Shown here: piece by piece, positions 1 to 8,845 of the stretch
How the letters are laid out: each line of letters opens with the position of its first letter
Numbering within the stretch: the first letter of the stretch is position 1
Source of the DNA: Rhodothermales bacterium
GTDB taxonomy: Bacteria; Bacteroidota; Rhodothermia; Rhodothermales; UBA10348
Length of the DNA: 51,952 nucleotides
Direction of reading: 5' to 3'
Assembly (NCBI GenBank): GCA_028284865.1
Contig: JANQQV010000028.1
Span: 1-51,952 of the forward strand
Position numbers and translations under genes: made by a program
Notes under the pieces: generated by a model
The model's input: the letters and a program-made list of their open reading frames with translations, nothing else
What the model was told of the DNA's origin: nothing
Databases searched by the model: none

Positions 1-267
1 TTGCAAGCCACGCGCCAAAAACCTGGCACGCCCCCCAAAACCCTCCAAACAGCCTGCAATCAACGATCAGTCATCCGTGCCAACACGAAAAGTGTTTCGA
101 CAGCGAAACAGACCTGGTGCGATTGGATGACAAAACGGGGTGCGCAACGCCAGTTCAACGTGGCGCCAGGAGAGCAAAGGCTGTAACAATGACGCCCGAT
201 CGCCCGTGTAGGGCGAAACAGGTCATCGATGAAGACGCAACTCATCGAATCAACCGGACCTCCTCCC
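1..267. other. Intergenic/upstream region with no supported gene
   Basis: This stretch precedes the FtsX-like permease. Short open frames cross it on both strands, but none has a recognisable domain, signal peptide or convincing start, and they contradict one another. I see no strong hairpin. It probably holds the end of an upstream intergenic region and the promoter of the permease gene. Confidence 0.5.
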
Positions 268-2691
268 ATGCTTCGCAACGTTCTCCGGATCTCGCTTCGC
301 AATCTGAAGCGGCATCGCGGCTTTTCCTTCATCAACATCACCGGCCTGGCTACCGGGATGGCGGCGTTCGTATTGATCGCCCTGTTCATCCGGCACGAGT
401 TCAGCTATGACCAACACAACGAGCACGCAAGTGACGTCTATCGCGTCATACTGGACGCGGCGGTGGGCGGTCAAGAGATCCTGACGGCCAGTTCTCCGGC
501 TGTGATGGCGACCCAGTTCCAGAGCGACTTCCCGGAAGTGGTGTCGGCAACCCGCATCGATAACTTCGGCGAGTCATTGATCACCGTCGACGACGTACCG
601 TATTACGAGACGGGTCTGATGATGGCGGACTCGTCCGTATTCGACGTGTTCACGTTGCCCCTCTTAGCTGGAGACGCCGCCACTGCGCTCAACCGACCGA
701 ACGCGATGGTGATTTCGGCGACGACGGCGCGCAAGTACTTCGGAGACGGGGACGCGGTCGGACAGATCATCCAGTATGACAATCGTGTCGACTATGAAAT
801 CACGGGCGTGTTCGAAGACGTACCCACCACCTCGCACTTTCGCCCGGACCTGATCGCCTCTTTCCTGACGAACTCCCGGTGGAACGACCCGGAATGGCTG
901 AACAACTCGTTCTTCACCTACATCCGATTGGCGCCGGGTACTGATCCCGCGCAGTTGACGGCCAAGTTTCCCGACTTCCTGCGCACGTATGTCGGTCCGC
1001 GCATTGCGCAGTTTGCCGGAATGCCCTACGACGATGCGCTTGCGAGCGGGTTCAAGTACACCTGGCAACTGGAGCAGTTGTCTGACATCTATCTGACGTC
1101 CCAGGCAGAAGATCAGCTCGGTCCCACAGGCGATGTGCGTTACCTCTACATCCTGGGAGTCATCGCCTTGTTTGTGCTGGCCATCGCCTGCATCAACTTC
1201 ATGAACCTGTCGACCGCACGTGCGACGGGTCGCGCCCGCGAAGTAGGCGTGCGGAAAACGCTGGGATCAGATCGGGCGCAGCTCATTCGCCAATTCCTTG
1301 GCGAGTCGCTTGTCCTCTCGCTGCTTTCCATGGTGCTTGCGTTTGGCCTCGTGATTCTCCTGCTGCCGGCGTTCTCCGCGGTGACCGGTTCAACACTGAC
1401 CTTCACGCCGTGGTTGGTAGGTACGGTGGTCGTGGTTGCGATCGGTACGGGCCTTCTGGCCGGCTTGTATCCGGCATTCGTCCTGTCGGCCTTTCAGCCG
1501 GCGCTTGTACTAAAGGGCTCGTTCGCATCCAGTCGCAAAGGCACCTGGTTGCGCTCTGCGTTGGTCGTTTTCCAGTTTTCGATCTCGGTTGTCCTTCTGG
1601 TTGGAACGGGTGTTGTCTACAAACAGCTTGCGTTCATCCAGGATCAAGACCTTGGTTTCGATCAAGACCATCTGGTTGTTGTGCCCATCGAGACGCGGGC
1701 GGCTCAAGACAATCTTGAGACGTTCCGCACAAGCCTGATGCAGGATACACGCATCGTGAATGTGGCTGCTAGCGGCATCCTCCCGGGTCCTGATCGCATT
1801 CACAACAACACCGGCTTCCGGGGCGAGGGCATGCGGCAGGAAGACTTCTTCATTGCAGGCAGCGGCCAGATTTCGGCGGACTATGTTGAAACGCTGGATC
1901 TGCAGATGATCGCCGGTCGTGATTTCAGCGCAGATACGCCAACAGACTCGTCCGGCGCCATCATCAGTCGAGCAGCTGCTGCCGAAATGGGTTTGTCTCC
2001 TGAGGAAGCCGTCGGCAAATGGGTCTCCAGACTGGGGGCGAATGACGACGGATCCGATATGGTGATGACGATTCTTGGCGTGTTCGAAGACGCCAATTTC
2101 GAGTCGGCGCATACGCTCGCTCGTCCTCTGGTGCTGACCCACTACGAGCAGTGGATGAGCTACGGCATTGTTCGCGTGACTCCTTCGGACATGGAGTCAA
2201 CGTTGGCAGCTATCGAAGCGGCTTGGTCGGCTTGGGAGCCGGGATATCCATTCCGCTATCACTTTGTCGACTCCGACTATCAGCAGTTCTATGAGCAAGA
2301 GCAGCGCTTGGGAAGTCTCTACACCGGGTTCACCATCCTGGCCATCATCATTGCCTGCTTGGGCCTGTTTGGCCTGGCTTCCTTCGTCACCGTACTTCGC
2401 CGAAAGGAAATCGGAGTCCGGAAGGTGATGGGGGCCACGGTTCCGAGCATCGTAATGCTGCTTTCCCGCGAGTTCACCATCCTGGTGCTGGTGGCGTGCG
2501 CCATCGGATTCCCGGTGGCCTGGTACGCCATGGACCTGTGGCTGGCCGAGTTCGCCTATGCCACTTCCATTGGTTGGTTCGTGTTTGTGGGTTCCGGCGT
2601 GATCGCACTCGGAATTGCCTGGCTGACGGTGGGTTGGCAGTCGGTTCGCGCGGCAACGGCTGATCCGGTCAAGAGCCTGCGTTACGAATAG
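268..2691 (+). CDS. FtsX-like ABC transporter permease (MacB-type, two-domain)
   Basis: Integral membrane permease of the MacB/FtsX superfamily, about 807 residues. The N-terminus (RNLKRHRGFSFINITGL) is the typical start of the Bacteroidota/Rhodothermota two-domain form. A first membrane helix is followed by a periplasmic MacB core domain (about residues 45-290), a three-helix FtsX block (about 290-420) with a REVGVRKTLG signature, a fourth helix, a second periplasmic domain, and a C-terminal FtsX block with RRKEIGVRKVMGA. Members usually work with a separate ATPase to move lipoproteins, peptides or drugs, or to transmit mechanical force; no ATPase gene lies in this window, so the substrate is unknown. 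The open frame extends to 229, but ATG 268 starts the conserved family N-terminus and is preferred. Confidence 0.88.
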   Translation: MLRNVLRISLRNLKRHRGFSFINITGLATGMAAFVLIALFIRHEFSYDQHNEHASDVYRVILDAAVGGQEILTASSPAVMATQFQSDFPEVVSATRIDNFGESLITVDDVPYYETGLMMADSSVFDVFTLPLLAGDAATALNRPNAMVISATTARKYFGDGDAVGQIIQYDNRVDYEITGVFEDVPTTSHFRPDLIASFLTNSRWNDPEWLNNSFFTYIRLAPGTDPAQLTAKFPDFLRTYVGPRIAQFAGMPYDDALASGFKYTWQLEQLSDIYLTSQAEDQLGPTGDVRYLYILGVIALFVLAIACINFMNLSTARATGRAREVGVRKTLGSDRAQLIRQFLGESLVLSLLSMVLAFGLVILLLPAFSAVTGSTLTFTPWLVGTVVVVAIGTGLLAGLYPAFVLSAFQPALVLKGSFASSRKGTWLRSALVVFQFSISVVLLVGTGVVYKQLAFIQDQDLGFDQDHLVVVPIETRAAQDNLETFRTSLMQDTRIVNVAASGILPGPDRIHNNTGFRGEGMRQEDFFIAGSGQISADYVETLDLQMIAGRDFSADTPTDSSGAIISRAAAAEMGLSPEEAVGKWVSRLGANDDGSDMVMTILGVFEDANFESAHTLARPLVLTHYEQWMSYGIVRVTPSDMESTLAAIEAAWSAWEPGYPFRYHFVDSDYQQFYEQEQRLGSLYTGFTILAIIIACLGLFGLASFVTVLRRKEIGVRKVMGATVPSIVMLLSREFTILVLVACAIGFPVAWYAMDLWLAEFAYATSIGWFVFVGSGVIALGIAWLTVGWQSVRAATADPVKSLRYE

Positions 2692-2745
2692 CACGCCAAG
2701 GAGACGATTCATTCTTAACCCCGTCAGACCATCTCTGACACTTCA

Positions 2746-2776
2746 CGCGGCCCGGCAGCAACCCTGCCGGGCCGCG
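2746..2776 (+). terminator. GC-rich hairpin after the permease gene
   Basis: A perfect 13-bp inverted repeat (arms 2746-2758 and 2764-2776) has a 5-nt loop and lies between the permease stop and the next gene. No run of T follows, so it may be a weak or factor-assisted terminator or an mRNA-stabilising stem. Confidence 0.6.
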
Positions 2777-2822
2777 CGGGTCTAATTCCTACCCAGACCA
2801 CAGAACCGTTCCTCCCCGATTC

Positions 2823-3572
2823 ATGCTTCGCTTGCTCGTATTCGTGATCGTCCTGATCACGGCTTCCGGCTGTACGTCCGTTCGCGTTCCGGCTGAAATG
2901 GCCTCCATCGGGTTCGAATGGGTACGGATCGACGGGGGACCCTACATGATGGGAGACCTCTCCGAGAACAATGCGGATGCGCTCCCGGTCCATGGTGTTC
3001 GCGTGGAGCCCTTCTACATCTCCCGGTACGAAACCACGCTCGAGCAGTACGATCTGTTTGCCGAGCGGACCGGTCGAGAGACCGTGCTTCCCGATCAAGC
3101 AAGCCGTGGCACACGTGCAGCTGGGAATCTGTCCTGGGAAGATGCCGTAGCGTTCTGCGACTACATGGGGGGCCGCCTGCCGACTGAGCAGGAGTGGGAG
3201 TTTGCCGCGGCAGGCGGAATGGCCAAGCAAATCTATCCCGGTACCAATGATCCGGACGAAGTCGACGACTTCGTCCGTCACCGCGTCAATTCGATGGCCG
3301 AGTCCTTCCCGGTCGGCCGGAAGAAGCCCAACTTGTTCGGGCTCTACGACATGGGGGGCAACGTAGCGGAATGGATCGGCGACTTCTACGAGTTCTATCC
3401 CGAACCAGGCGAGGACCCGGACTGGATCAATCTGAATCAGCGCGAATTGCGCCTGGCGCGAGGTGGGGGGTTTTCTGCCGAGGTGTACGTCGCCCAGACG
3501 TATTGGCGAGCCGGGACCCTGGGAACGGTCACCACGCCCACGATTGGGGTTCGCTGTGTAAGGGATCCTTGA
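2823..3572 (+). CDS. SUMF1/FGE-fold lipoprotein, probably not a catalytic FGE
   Basis: Exported lipoprotein of 249 residues with the formylglycine-generating-enzyme (SUMF1) fold. A hydrophobic leader ends in a lipobox (TASGC, Cys at about residue 17). Family landmarks follow: WVRIDGGPYMMGD, VEPFYISRYETT, WEDAVAFCDYMGGRLPTEQEWEFAA, LYDMGGNVAEWIGDFY and a terminal RLARGGGF...GVRCVRD. True FGEs carry a pair of active-site cysteines in the last third, between the RGGS-like segment and the C-terminus; the only Cys there is the one in the terminal GVRCV strand, so copper-dependent sulfatase activation is unlikely. Such folds also serve as binding modules (for example GldK-like proteins). It stands alone between a hairpin and the feo operon. 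Confidence 0.8.
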   Translation: MLRLLVFVIVLITASGCTSVRVPAEMASIGFEWVRIDGGPYMMGDLSENNADALPVHGVRVEPFYISRYETTLEQYDLFAERTGRETVLPDQASRGTRAAGNLSWEDAVAFCDYMGGRLPTEQEWEFAAAGGMAKQIYPGTNDPDEVDDFVRHRVNSMAESFPVGRKKPNLFGLYDMGGNVAEWIGDFYEFYPEPGEDPDWINLNQRELRLARGGGFSAEVYVAQTYWRAGTLGTVTTPTIGVRCVRDP

Positions 3573-3651
3573 CCGATCGTGCCGGGGGAGCCGCTTTGGG
3601 CCACCTTGTCCAAATATTTACGGTACATTCTCGCGCACCGGAGCCTGCCCA

Positions 3652-3672
3652 TATTTAGATTATGTCTAAATA
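3652..3672. promoter_or_regulatory. Perfect palindrome upstream of feo operon, candidate DtxR-family operator
   Basis: The arms TATTTAGA (3652-3659) and TCTAAATA (3665-3672) are exact inverted complements around a 5-nt centre. The site is AT-rich in GC-rich surroundings and lies 108 bp before the first feoA codon. DtxR/IdeR/MntR-family metalloregulators bind palindromes built on TTAG...CTAA half sites, and feo operons are typical targets, so iron-dependent repression is the natural reading. The binding protein is not in this window. The operator assignment is inference; the palindrome is directly visible. Confidence 0.65.
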
Positions 3673-3779
3673 AAGGGCGAAGCTGCTCTCAGCGTTGTCA
3701 TCAAAGGGCCCCAAGAACGGAGACCCCACCATCTCTCCCGATGATGCCAAGCTGACCCCGAAATCATCCCGCAACACCG

Positions 3780-4022
3780 ATGAGTCCCATCACTCTGCCA
3801 CAACCCCTGACATCGTTCATGAACGGCGTCGTGGTACAGTTGGCATTTATGTCGATGCTACCTGCGGAGGCAGCACGACTTCGGGATCTCGGTATCAGGG
3901 AAGGCAGTCGCGTCCAGATTCTGCGAAACCATGACTGCCTGGTTTGTGGCGTGGAAGCCAGTCGAGTTGTGCTCAGGAGGGAAGTCGCACAGAATGTGTT
4001 CGGCGTCCTGCAGCCTGCATGA
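3780..4022 (+). CDS. feoA: FeoA-domain protein, first copy
   Basis: Small cytosolic SH3-like FeoA protein (80 residues) that assists the FeoB ferrous iron channel. After a short leader, family features are present: MLPAEAARLRDLGIREGSRVQILRN (the LxxLGIxxG turn), CLVCGVEASRVVLRREVAQNVFGVL. It carries two cysteines (CLVC), which many FeoA proteins lack; whether they bind metal is unknown. Its TGA overlaps the start of the second feoA (ATGA at 4019-4022), indicating translational coupling. It is the first gene after the 3652-3672 palindrome. Confidence 0.85.
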   Translation: MSPITLPQPLTSFMNGVVVQLAFMSMLPAEAARLRDLGIREGSRVQILRNHDCLVCGVEASRVVLRREVAQNVFGVLQPA

Positions 4023-4240
4023 CACTGACTGATCTGAAACCGGGCGATCGGGCCCGCATCGTGGCCTGGTCCACGGACGTTCCACCTGCGCGCTTATTGG
4101 AGATGGGCATGCTGCCTGGATCCGAGATCGAGCTCGTGCGCTACGCCCCGCTCGGTGATCCGATTGATATCAAGGTTCGCGGATTTCACCTTTCGATTCG
4201 AAAGTCCGAGGCCAGCCTCGTTCAGGTCGATGTGATCTGA
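4019..4240 (+). CDS. feoA: FeoA-domain protein, second copy
   Basis: Second FeoA-type protein, 73 residues, beginning MTLTDLKPGDRARI. It has the canonical FeoA pattern: a strand leading to ARLLEMGMLPGSEIELVRYAPLGDPIDIKVRGFHLSIRKSEA, including the G-(D)PI-x-x-x-VRG strand. The open frame reaches upstream to 3944, but the family N-terminus and the ATGA overlap with the first feoA fix the start at 4019. Only 5 bp separate it from feoB. Tandem FeoA genes before FeoB are known; the two probably bind FeoB's cytosolic side as a pair. Confidence 0.9.
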   Translation: MTLTDLKPGDRARIVAWSTDVPPARLLEMGMLPGSEIELVRYAPLGDPIDIKVRGFHLSIRKSEASLVQVDVI

Positions 4241-4245
4241 TCTCC

Positions 4246-6486
4246 ATGGCAGATTCCGCAACCACAACACTCCGGCGCGTTGCCTTGATCGGCAACCCGA
4301 ATGTGGGAAAAACCACCCTCTTCAACCTCCTGACGGGTATGCGTCAGAAGGTGGGAAATTATCCGGGTGTCACGGTTGAGCGGAAAGTGGGTCGTCTCGA
4401 CGGCGATCCGCCGATCGAGATCATCGACCTCCCGGGATCATACAGTCTGAGCCCCAAGTCGGCTGACGAGCGTATCGCCTACGACGTGCTGATGGGTCAT
4501 CTGCCGGGCGAAGCCGTGCCTGATCTCGTCGTGTGTGTTGTGGATGCGTCCAACCTGGAGCGCAATCTCTACCTCGTCTCCCAGGTCATGGATACGGGTC
4601 TGCCGACCCTGGTGGCGCTGAACATGACCGACGCAGCCGAAGAGGCTGGCCTGAGTATCGACACAAAGAAGCTCGAGGAAGAGCTTGGCGTTCCGGTCAT
4701 TCCGATGGTGGCCTCGCGCAATGAAGGCGTTGGAAAGCTGAAGTACCGGATGCGCCAGCAAGAGCTTCCGCCAACAGCCGAGCGGCAGTGGGACATCATG
4801 CCTGTCGTGGATGAAGGGCTGCCCTATCTCGTCGACCTGCTCACAGAGCACGTTCATGAAGAGGGTCGGCGCATTGAAGTGCTGCAGTGTCTGACGAATG
4901 ACGCGATGCTCGCGTACTGGAAAGACCGGGCGCCCGCTTTCCATGCTGCGATTCTCGAAGAGCGCTCACGCCTTGAGGGTCTGAAAGCGCCCTACCAGCA
5001 GTCTGAAATCATGGGTCGCTACAACTGGATTTCCCCCGTTGTGGCTCGAGTGGTCAGCCGCAGTCGCGGAGACAGTGAACCCACGCTTTCCGATCGCATC
5101 GACGCCGTGCTGACCCATCGCGTGGCCGGGCCGGTTCTTTTTGGACTATTGCTGCTCCTGATCTTCCAGGCTGTCTTCACGTGGGCGACGCCCGCCATGG
5201 ATCTGATCGAAGCCGGTGTCGGAAATCTGGGTGATCTCGTCCGCGCGAACGCGCCGGCGAGCATGTTCACGGACCTTGTGGTTGATGGCGTGATCGCCGG
5301 AGTTGGCAACGTGGCGGTATTCCTGCCGCAGATCCTGCTCCTGTTTTTCTTCCTGGGCTTGATGGAGGACACGGGGTACATGGCCCGATCGGCCTTCATC
5401 ATGGACCGGATCATGAGCAAAGTGGGCCTCTCCGGCGGATCCGTGGTCCCGCTGCTGTCTTCGTTCGCCTGCGCCATCCCCGGCATCATGGCGGCTCGCA
5501 CGCTGGCCAATCCCCGTGATCGCCTCATCACGATCATGGTCGCCCCGTTGATGAGCTGCTCGGCGCGATTGCCCGTCTACACCCTCTTCATCGCCGCCTT
5601 TCTGCCGACTGGTGCCGTGCTGGGCATTTTCACCTGGCAAGGCGTGGCCATGTTCTCGATGTATCTGCTCGGCACGGTGATGGCGTTCGTGGCGGCCTTC
5701 GTACTACGTCGATTCGTCTTCACCAAAGGCGATTCGTCATTCTTCGCCATGGAATTGCCCCCGTACCGGATGCCGAGATTCCGTCAGATTTTCTGGCGAC
5801 TGATCGATCGCTCGAAGGCCTTCGTCGTCCGGGCCGGTAAAATCATCTTCGGGATGTCCATCATCCTCTGGGTGCTGGCCACATTCCCGCAGTCCGACGC
5901 ACCTGAGGCCATTGTGGCCGAACAGGCCGCTTTGTCGGAAGAGAAGGCGGAGCGTGTCGAGGGCCTGGTGAACGGAGGCGTTGTGCGTGCGGAGGCCGAA
6001 GCGCTGATCGAGAACGAGTTTACGGACGAAGCCCTGGCCATTGAGGCGCGTCTTGCGGCGTGGCAGGTCGAGCGTTCGTTCATCGGTCGCATGGGCAAAT
6101 TCATCGAGCCGGTCATGCAGCCGTTGGGCTTCGACTGGAAGATCTCGGCTGGAATCATCTCGGCTTTTGCCGCGCGCGAGGTCATCATTTCGGCGCTGGC
6201 CACGATCTACAGCGTCGGCGATGTCGAAGAGGATAGCCCGCTGTTGCGCGATCAGCTCAAGGCAGACACGTATGCGGACGGTTCGCCCGTCTACACACCG
6301 CTCGTGGCCGTGAGCTTGCTGGTCTTCTTCGTATTGGCGCTGCAGTGCATGAGCACCTTGGCCATCGCTCGTCGGGAGACCAACTCCTGGAAATGGCCCG
6401 CTGTCATGTGGCTCTACATGACCGGTTTGGCCTACCTCTTTTCCCTGGTGATCTATCAGGGCGGACAAGCGCTCGGGTGGGGTTGA
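4246..6486 (+). CDS. feoB: Ferrous iron transport protein B (GTPase-coupled channel)
   Basis: Inner-membrane ferrous iron importer, 746 residues. The N-terminal G domain shows G1 GNPNVGKTT (residues 16-24), a G2 Thr within NYPGVTVE, G3 DLPG (61-64) and G4 NMTD (126-129), then a helical GDI-like domain to about residue 275. The membrane part has two Gate motifs: SSFACAIPGIMAARTL...MSCSARLPVY with conserved cysteines, and ISAFAAREVIISALATIYSVG. An acidic, Ala/Glu-rich insert (about 560-615) lies between the two halves. Size and order match full-length FeoB. It is the last gene of the feoA-feoA-feoB operon and probably under iron control through the upstream palindrome. Confidence 0.97.
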   Translation: MADSATTTLRRVALIGNPNVGKTTLFNLLTGMRQKVGNYPGVTVERKVGRLDGDPPIEIIDLPGSYSLSPKSADERIAYDVLMGHLPGEAVPDLVVCVVDASNLERNLYLVSQVMDTGLPTLVALNMTDAAEEAGLSIDTKKLEEELGVPVIPMVASRNEGVGKLKYRMRQQELPPTAERQWDIMPVVDEGLPYLVDLLTEHVHEEGRRIEVLQCLTNDAMLAYWKDRAPAFHAAILEERSRLEGLKAPYQQSEIMGRYNWISPVVARVVSRSRGDSEPTLSDRIDAVLTHRVAGPVLFGLLLLLIFQAVFTWATPAMDLIEAGVGNLGDLVRANAPASMFTDLVVDGVIAGVGNVAVFLPQILLLFFFLGLMEDTGYMARSAFIMDRIMSKVGLSGGSVVPLLSSFACAIPGIMAARTLANPRDRLITIMVAPLMSCSARLPVYTLFIAAFLPTGAVLGIFTWQGVAMFSMYLLGTVMAFVAAFVLRRFVFTKGDSSFFAMELPPYRMPRFRQIFWRLIDRSKAFVVRAGKIIFGMSIILWVLATFPQSDAPEAIVAEQAALSEEKAERVEGLVNGGVVRAEAEALIENEFTDEALAIEARLAAWQVERSFIGRMGKFIEPVMQPLGFDWKISAGIISAFAAREVIISALATIYSVGDVEEDSPLLRDQLKADTYADGSPVYTPLVAVSLLVFFVLALQCMSTLAIARRETNSWKWPAVMWLYMTGLAYLFSLVIYQGGQALGWG

Positions 6487-6534
6487 TCCTGCTGCGACTG
6501 CGCTGAACGGCCTAGTGTGATAGCAGCCGAGGGT

Positions 6535-7092
6535 TCAGTGATCCATCTGGCTGTGGTCCATGTTGCGATGGTCCATCGTTCCATCACCATAGCCACGAAG
6601 CTGCTGGTACATGTGCCGCTGATGCATCGAGAGGATGGGTGTCATCTCAAGATGGGTCTTCAAGTGCACAGCGCGAAGCATACCTTCCACGGACCCGATC
6701 TGAACGGTCAGGGTCTGGATCAGGTCAGCATCGATGTCAGTCGAGGCAAACGCGGCGTCCAGTTCGGCTTCTTTTTCGATCAGTTGCTTGCCCAGTGAGA
6801 TGGCCTCTTCTTGCATGGCCGCAAACAAGGCTTCCGTTTGCTCACGTTGCTCCGCGGTTAGTTGGAGTTCATCGGCCAATTCCAGGACGTGTTTGGGTCC
6901 CGGGTACCCGTTGAGCTCGGCAGCGAGTGCATAGCCCATCCCTGCTCCACTCAAGAGCCCATCGATGTCCGCATCGGACAGGGCCTTGATTTCCCGCGTT
7001 TCGAGACCCGCATAGGGGGTCTCGTGCTGATGATCCTGTCCCCAAACTGTGGTGGCCAGGCTGGCCAGGAGAAGAAGAGTGGTAAGTCGCAT
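6535..7092 (-). CDS. Spy/CpxP-like periplasmic protein with His/Met-rich tail
   Basis: Exported helical protein of 185 residues. A signal peptide ends near VWGQ. The middle holds an LTAEQREQTEALFAAM segment, the LTxxQ signature of Spy/CpxP/CnrX-like periplasmic proteins, followed by long amphipathic helices with MQEEAISLGKQLIEKEAELD. The C-terminus is MDHRNMDHSQMDH, a repeated Met-Asp-His motif that looks metal-binding, and the mature N-terminus is also His-rich (DHQHE). Relatives act as periplasmic chaperones or metal sensors. It follows the FAD oxidoreductase gene by 9 bp on the same strand, so they are probably co-transcribed, and it converges on feoB. Metal binding is inferred from composition. 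Confidence 0.78.
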   Translation of the reverse strand: MRLTTLLLLASLATTVWGQDHQHETPYAGLETREIKALSDADIDGLLSGAGMGYALAAELNGYPGPKHVLELADELQLTAEQREQTEALFAAMQEEAISLGKQLIEKEAELDAAFASTDIDADLIQTLTVQIGSVEGMLRAVHLKTHLEMTPILSMHQRHMYQQLRGYGDGTMDHRNMDHSQMDH

Positions 7093-7101
7093 GGTTTAAC
7101 C

Positions 7102-8772
7102 TCAATCGAATTTCCATCGTAGCTGGGCGCCCAGCCGGACGAGATCATCCTGCAGCGCTTTGACGCGATCAGGCGATCCGTGAATGGCGGGGGGTAATTC
7201 TCCCGTCAGCTTGCACTGGGCAGCCAAGGCGCCCGCGGCCTCCCCAATACTCCATTCCACCGGGTGCAGTCGGAAGCATCCGTTGGTGACGTGGGTGGTG
7301 CCGATGTTTTTGGCCGCCGCGATCAGGTTGTCGATCCGAATGGGAATGAGACTCCCCAGCGGTATCTCGAATGGAAGCGCCGCAACGTCGATGTAGTTGT
7401 CGCCTGACGTGGACGGATGCAGATCAATTCGGTAGTGGCCAACGCCCACGCTGTCCGGGAATTGCTCGGCTTGAGTCAGGCCCACACTGGCACGCGCTTC
7501 CTCGCCGACGTGGTGTTCATGGACGGTGGTGCGGGCGCGGATGCGCCGGGCCTCGCGGATGTAGGGCGCCATCGCCAGTCCGTCCGCTGTACCAAGAATG
7601 TCCGGCATCGGAAACAGGCCCGGCCATCCGCGCCCGCCATCCGGTCGTTCCACTTCCATTCGGAGCCAATGGATCAGGCTTCGGGTCAGCTCTTTGGAAG
7701 CTTCTTCGTGGGTGATCCGTTCGGCCTCAGTCACATCGATCAGTCGCCCATCCAGGTAGTCATTCTGAGGCCAGTTCAGCAGGGTAACTCCGCCGTTGAC
7801 CGGCCAAGTCCGCCCCGCCTCCTGAAGTCTTCGATAGACCCACAGATTGAATCGCTCCGTCTGGGCACGAGGCGTCGGATCGAAATCGAGCCGGCGTGGC
7901 TCCAGCGAGATCGGATTGGAATAGCTCAGGTCCAGCAATTTACCCGGCCAAGCCGGCTGCAGTGCCGGGACATAGTCGCGCCAGTAGGTATAGGAGTCCG
8001 GTGGTTCGAGAAGCGCTTCGTCGACACCACCCGGTGTGCCCAGCTGGTCGGGTGAAAAAGCCGGATCAAATCCGATGGCAGCGCACCACGTGAACGCCTG
8101 CTCGTTTGCCGGATCAGCTTCCTCGGTAGCATGCGGTTCGCCATATGCAGCCTGCCCCTCGCTACCCGTCACGTACTCCGCACCTGTCAGCGGGAGGAGG
8201 TCCCCACGCTCGGTGGCATCGATGAAGACGGGCGCTTCGATGACGAAGCTCGTTCCATCGAGCAGTGAGCGCATCTGAACGGCGTCGATGTGGTCGCGGT
8301 GGCCGCTTGCTATTTCCGGCACACAATTCGGAATGAACTGGATGCGACCATCGTGTTCGCCCAACATTTCCAGAAGTACCTGGGTGGCGACGGAAGGCGC
8401 ATGGCAAATGCGGGAAACGCCACACGCGCCCGGATTGAACGCCGTAAAGCCGGACTGCCACGCTTGGCCATAGCGTTGTCGCACGCGATGCCGGAAGTCG
8501 CCATAGGAAAACGGAGCCCCCTGCTCTTCAATCCACTGGTGTTCATCCGGAGGGACACCTTGCGATGTGAGCTGGCCGCCAGGAATGGGCATTTCCTCCG
8601 TCAGGATCACGTTTAATCCCCGGACAGCCGCGGCCAGAGCAGCAACGACTCCTCCGGTAGACGCTCCGATAATGGCGACATCCGCTTTGTGTCCGCTGGA
8701 ACACCCGGTAAGCCACAACGGGCTTGCCAGCGCAGCCAGTGCCGATGTCTGCAGGAAATGTCGTCGCCTCAT
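7102..8772 (-). CDS. FAD-dependent oxidoreductase, Tat-exported lipoprotein
   Basis: Flavin-dependent oxidoreductase of the FAD_oxidored type, 556 residues. The N-terminus has a twin-arginine signal (MRRRHFLQTSALAALASPLW) ending in a lipobox LTGC, so it is probably exported folded with its cofactor and lipid-anchored. A Rossmann FAD-binding segment follows (VAIIGASTGGVVAALAAA, then an acidic residue after the second strand). FIDATERGDLLPLTGAEY and the late LIAAAKNIGTTHVTNGCFRLHPVEWSIGEAAGALAA match the family's FAD-binding ends. Substrate is unknown; relatives occur in polysaccharide or xenobiotic catabolism. It is divergent from the R2lox fusion gene (73 bp apart) and upstream of the Spy-like gene. 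Confidence 0.85.
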   Translation of the reverse strand: MRRRHFLQTSALAALASPLWLTGCSSGHKADVAIIGASTGGVVAALAAAVRGLNVILTEEMPIPGGQLTSQGVPPDEHQWIEEQGAPFSYGDFRHRVRQRYGQAWQSGFTAFNPGACGVSRICHAPSVATQVLLEMLGEHDGRIQFIPNCVPEIASGHRDHIDAVQMRSLLDGTSFVIEAPVFIDATERGDLLPLTGAEYVTGSEGQAAYGEPHATEEADPANEQAFTWCAAIGFDPAFSPDQLGTPGGVDEALLEPPDSYTYWRDYVPALQPAWPGKLLDLSYSNPISLEPRRLDFDPTPRAQTERFNLWVYRRLQEAGRTWPVNGGVTLLNWPQNDYLDGRLIDVTEAERITHEEASKELTRSLIHWLRMEVERPDGGRGWPGLFPMPDILGTADGLAMAPYIREARRIRARTTVHEHHVGEEARASVGLTQAEQFPDSVGVGHYRIDLHPSTSGDNYIDVAALPFEIPLGSLIPIRIDNLIAAAKNIGTTHVTNGCFRLHPVEWSIGEAAGALAAQCKLTGELPPAIHGSPDRVKALQDDLVRLGAQLRWKFD

Positions 8773-8845
8773 GAGGAATCGGGGAGATTGAACTGTCTTT
8801 TGATCCGGATCCAGCTATCTTTTTCGACCACAAAGCGAGACCACC

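Noticed and set aside
2823-3572. Calling this protein a formylglycine-generating enzyme for the window's sulfatase
   Set aside because: The active-site cysteine pair is absent and the genes are 47 kb apart; only the fold is supported.
3652-3672. Fur box
   Set aside because: The half site TTTAGA/TCTAAA does not match the GATAAT hexamer arrangement; a DtxR-family site fits better.
5737-6468. Long minus-strand open frame opposite feoB
   Set aside because: Low-complexity His/Asp/Arg-rich translation without domain or leader; an antisense shadow of feoB.
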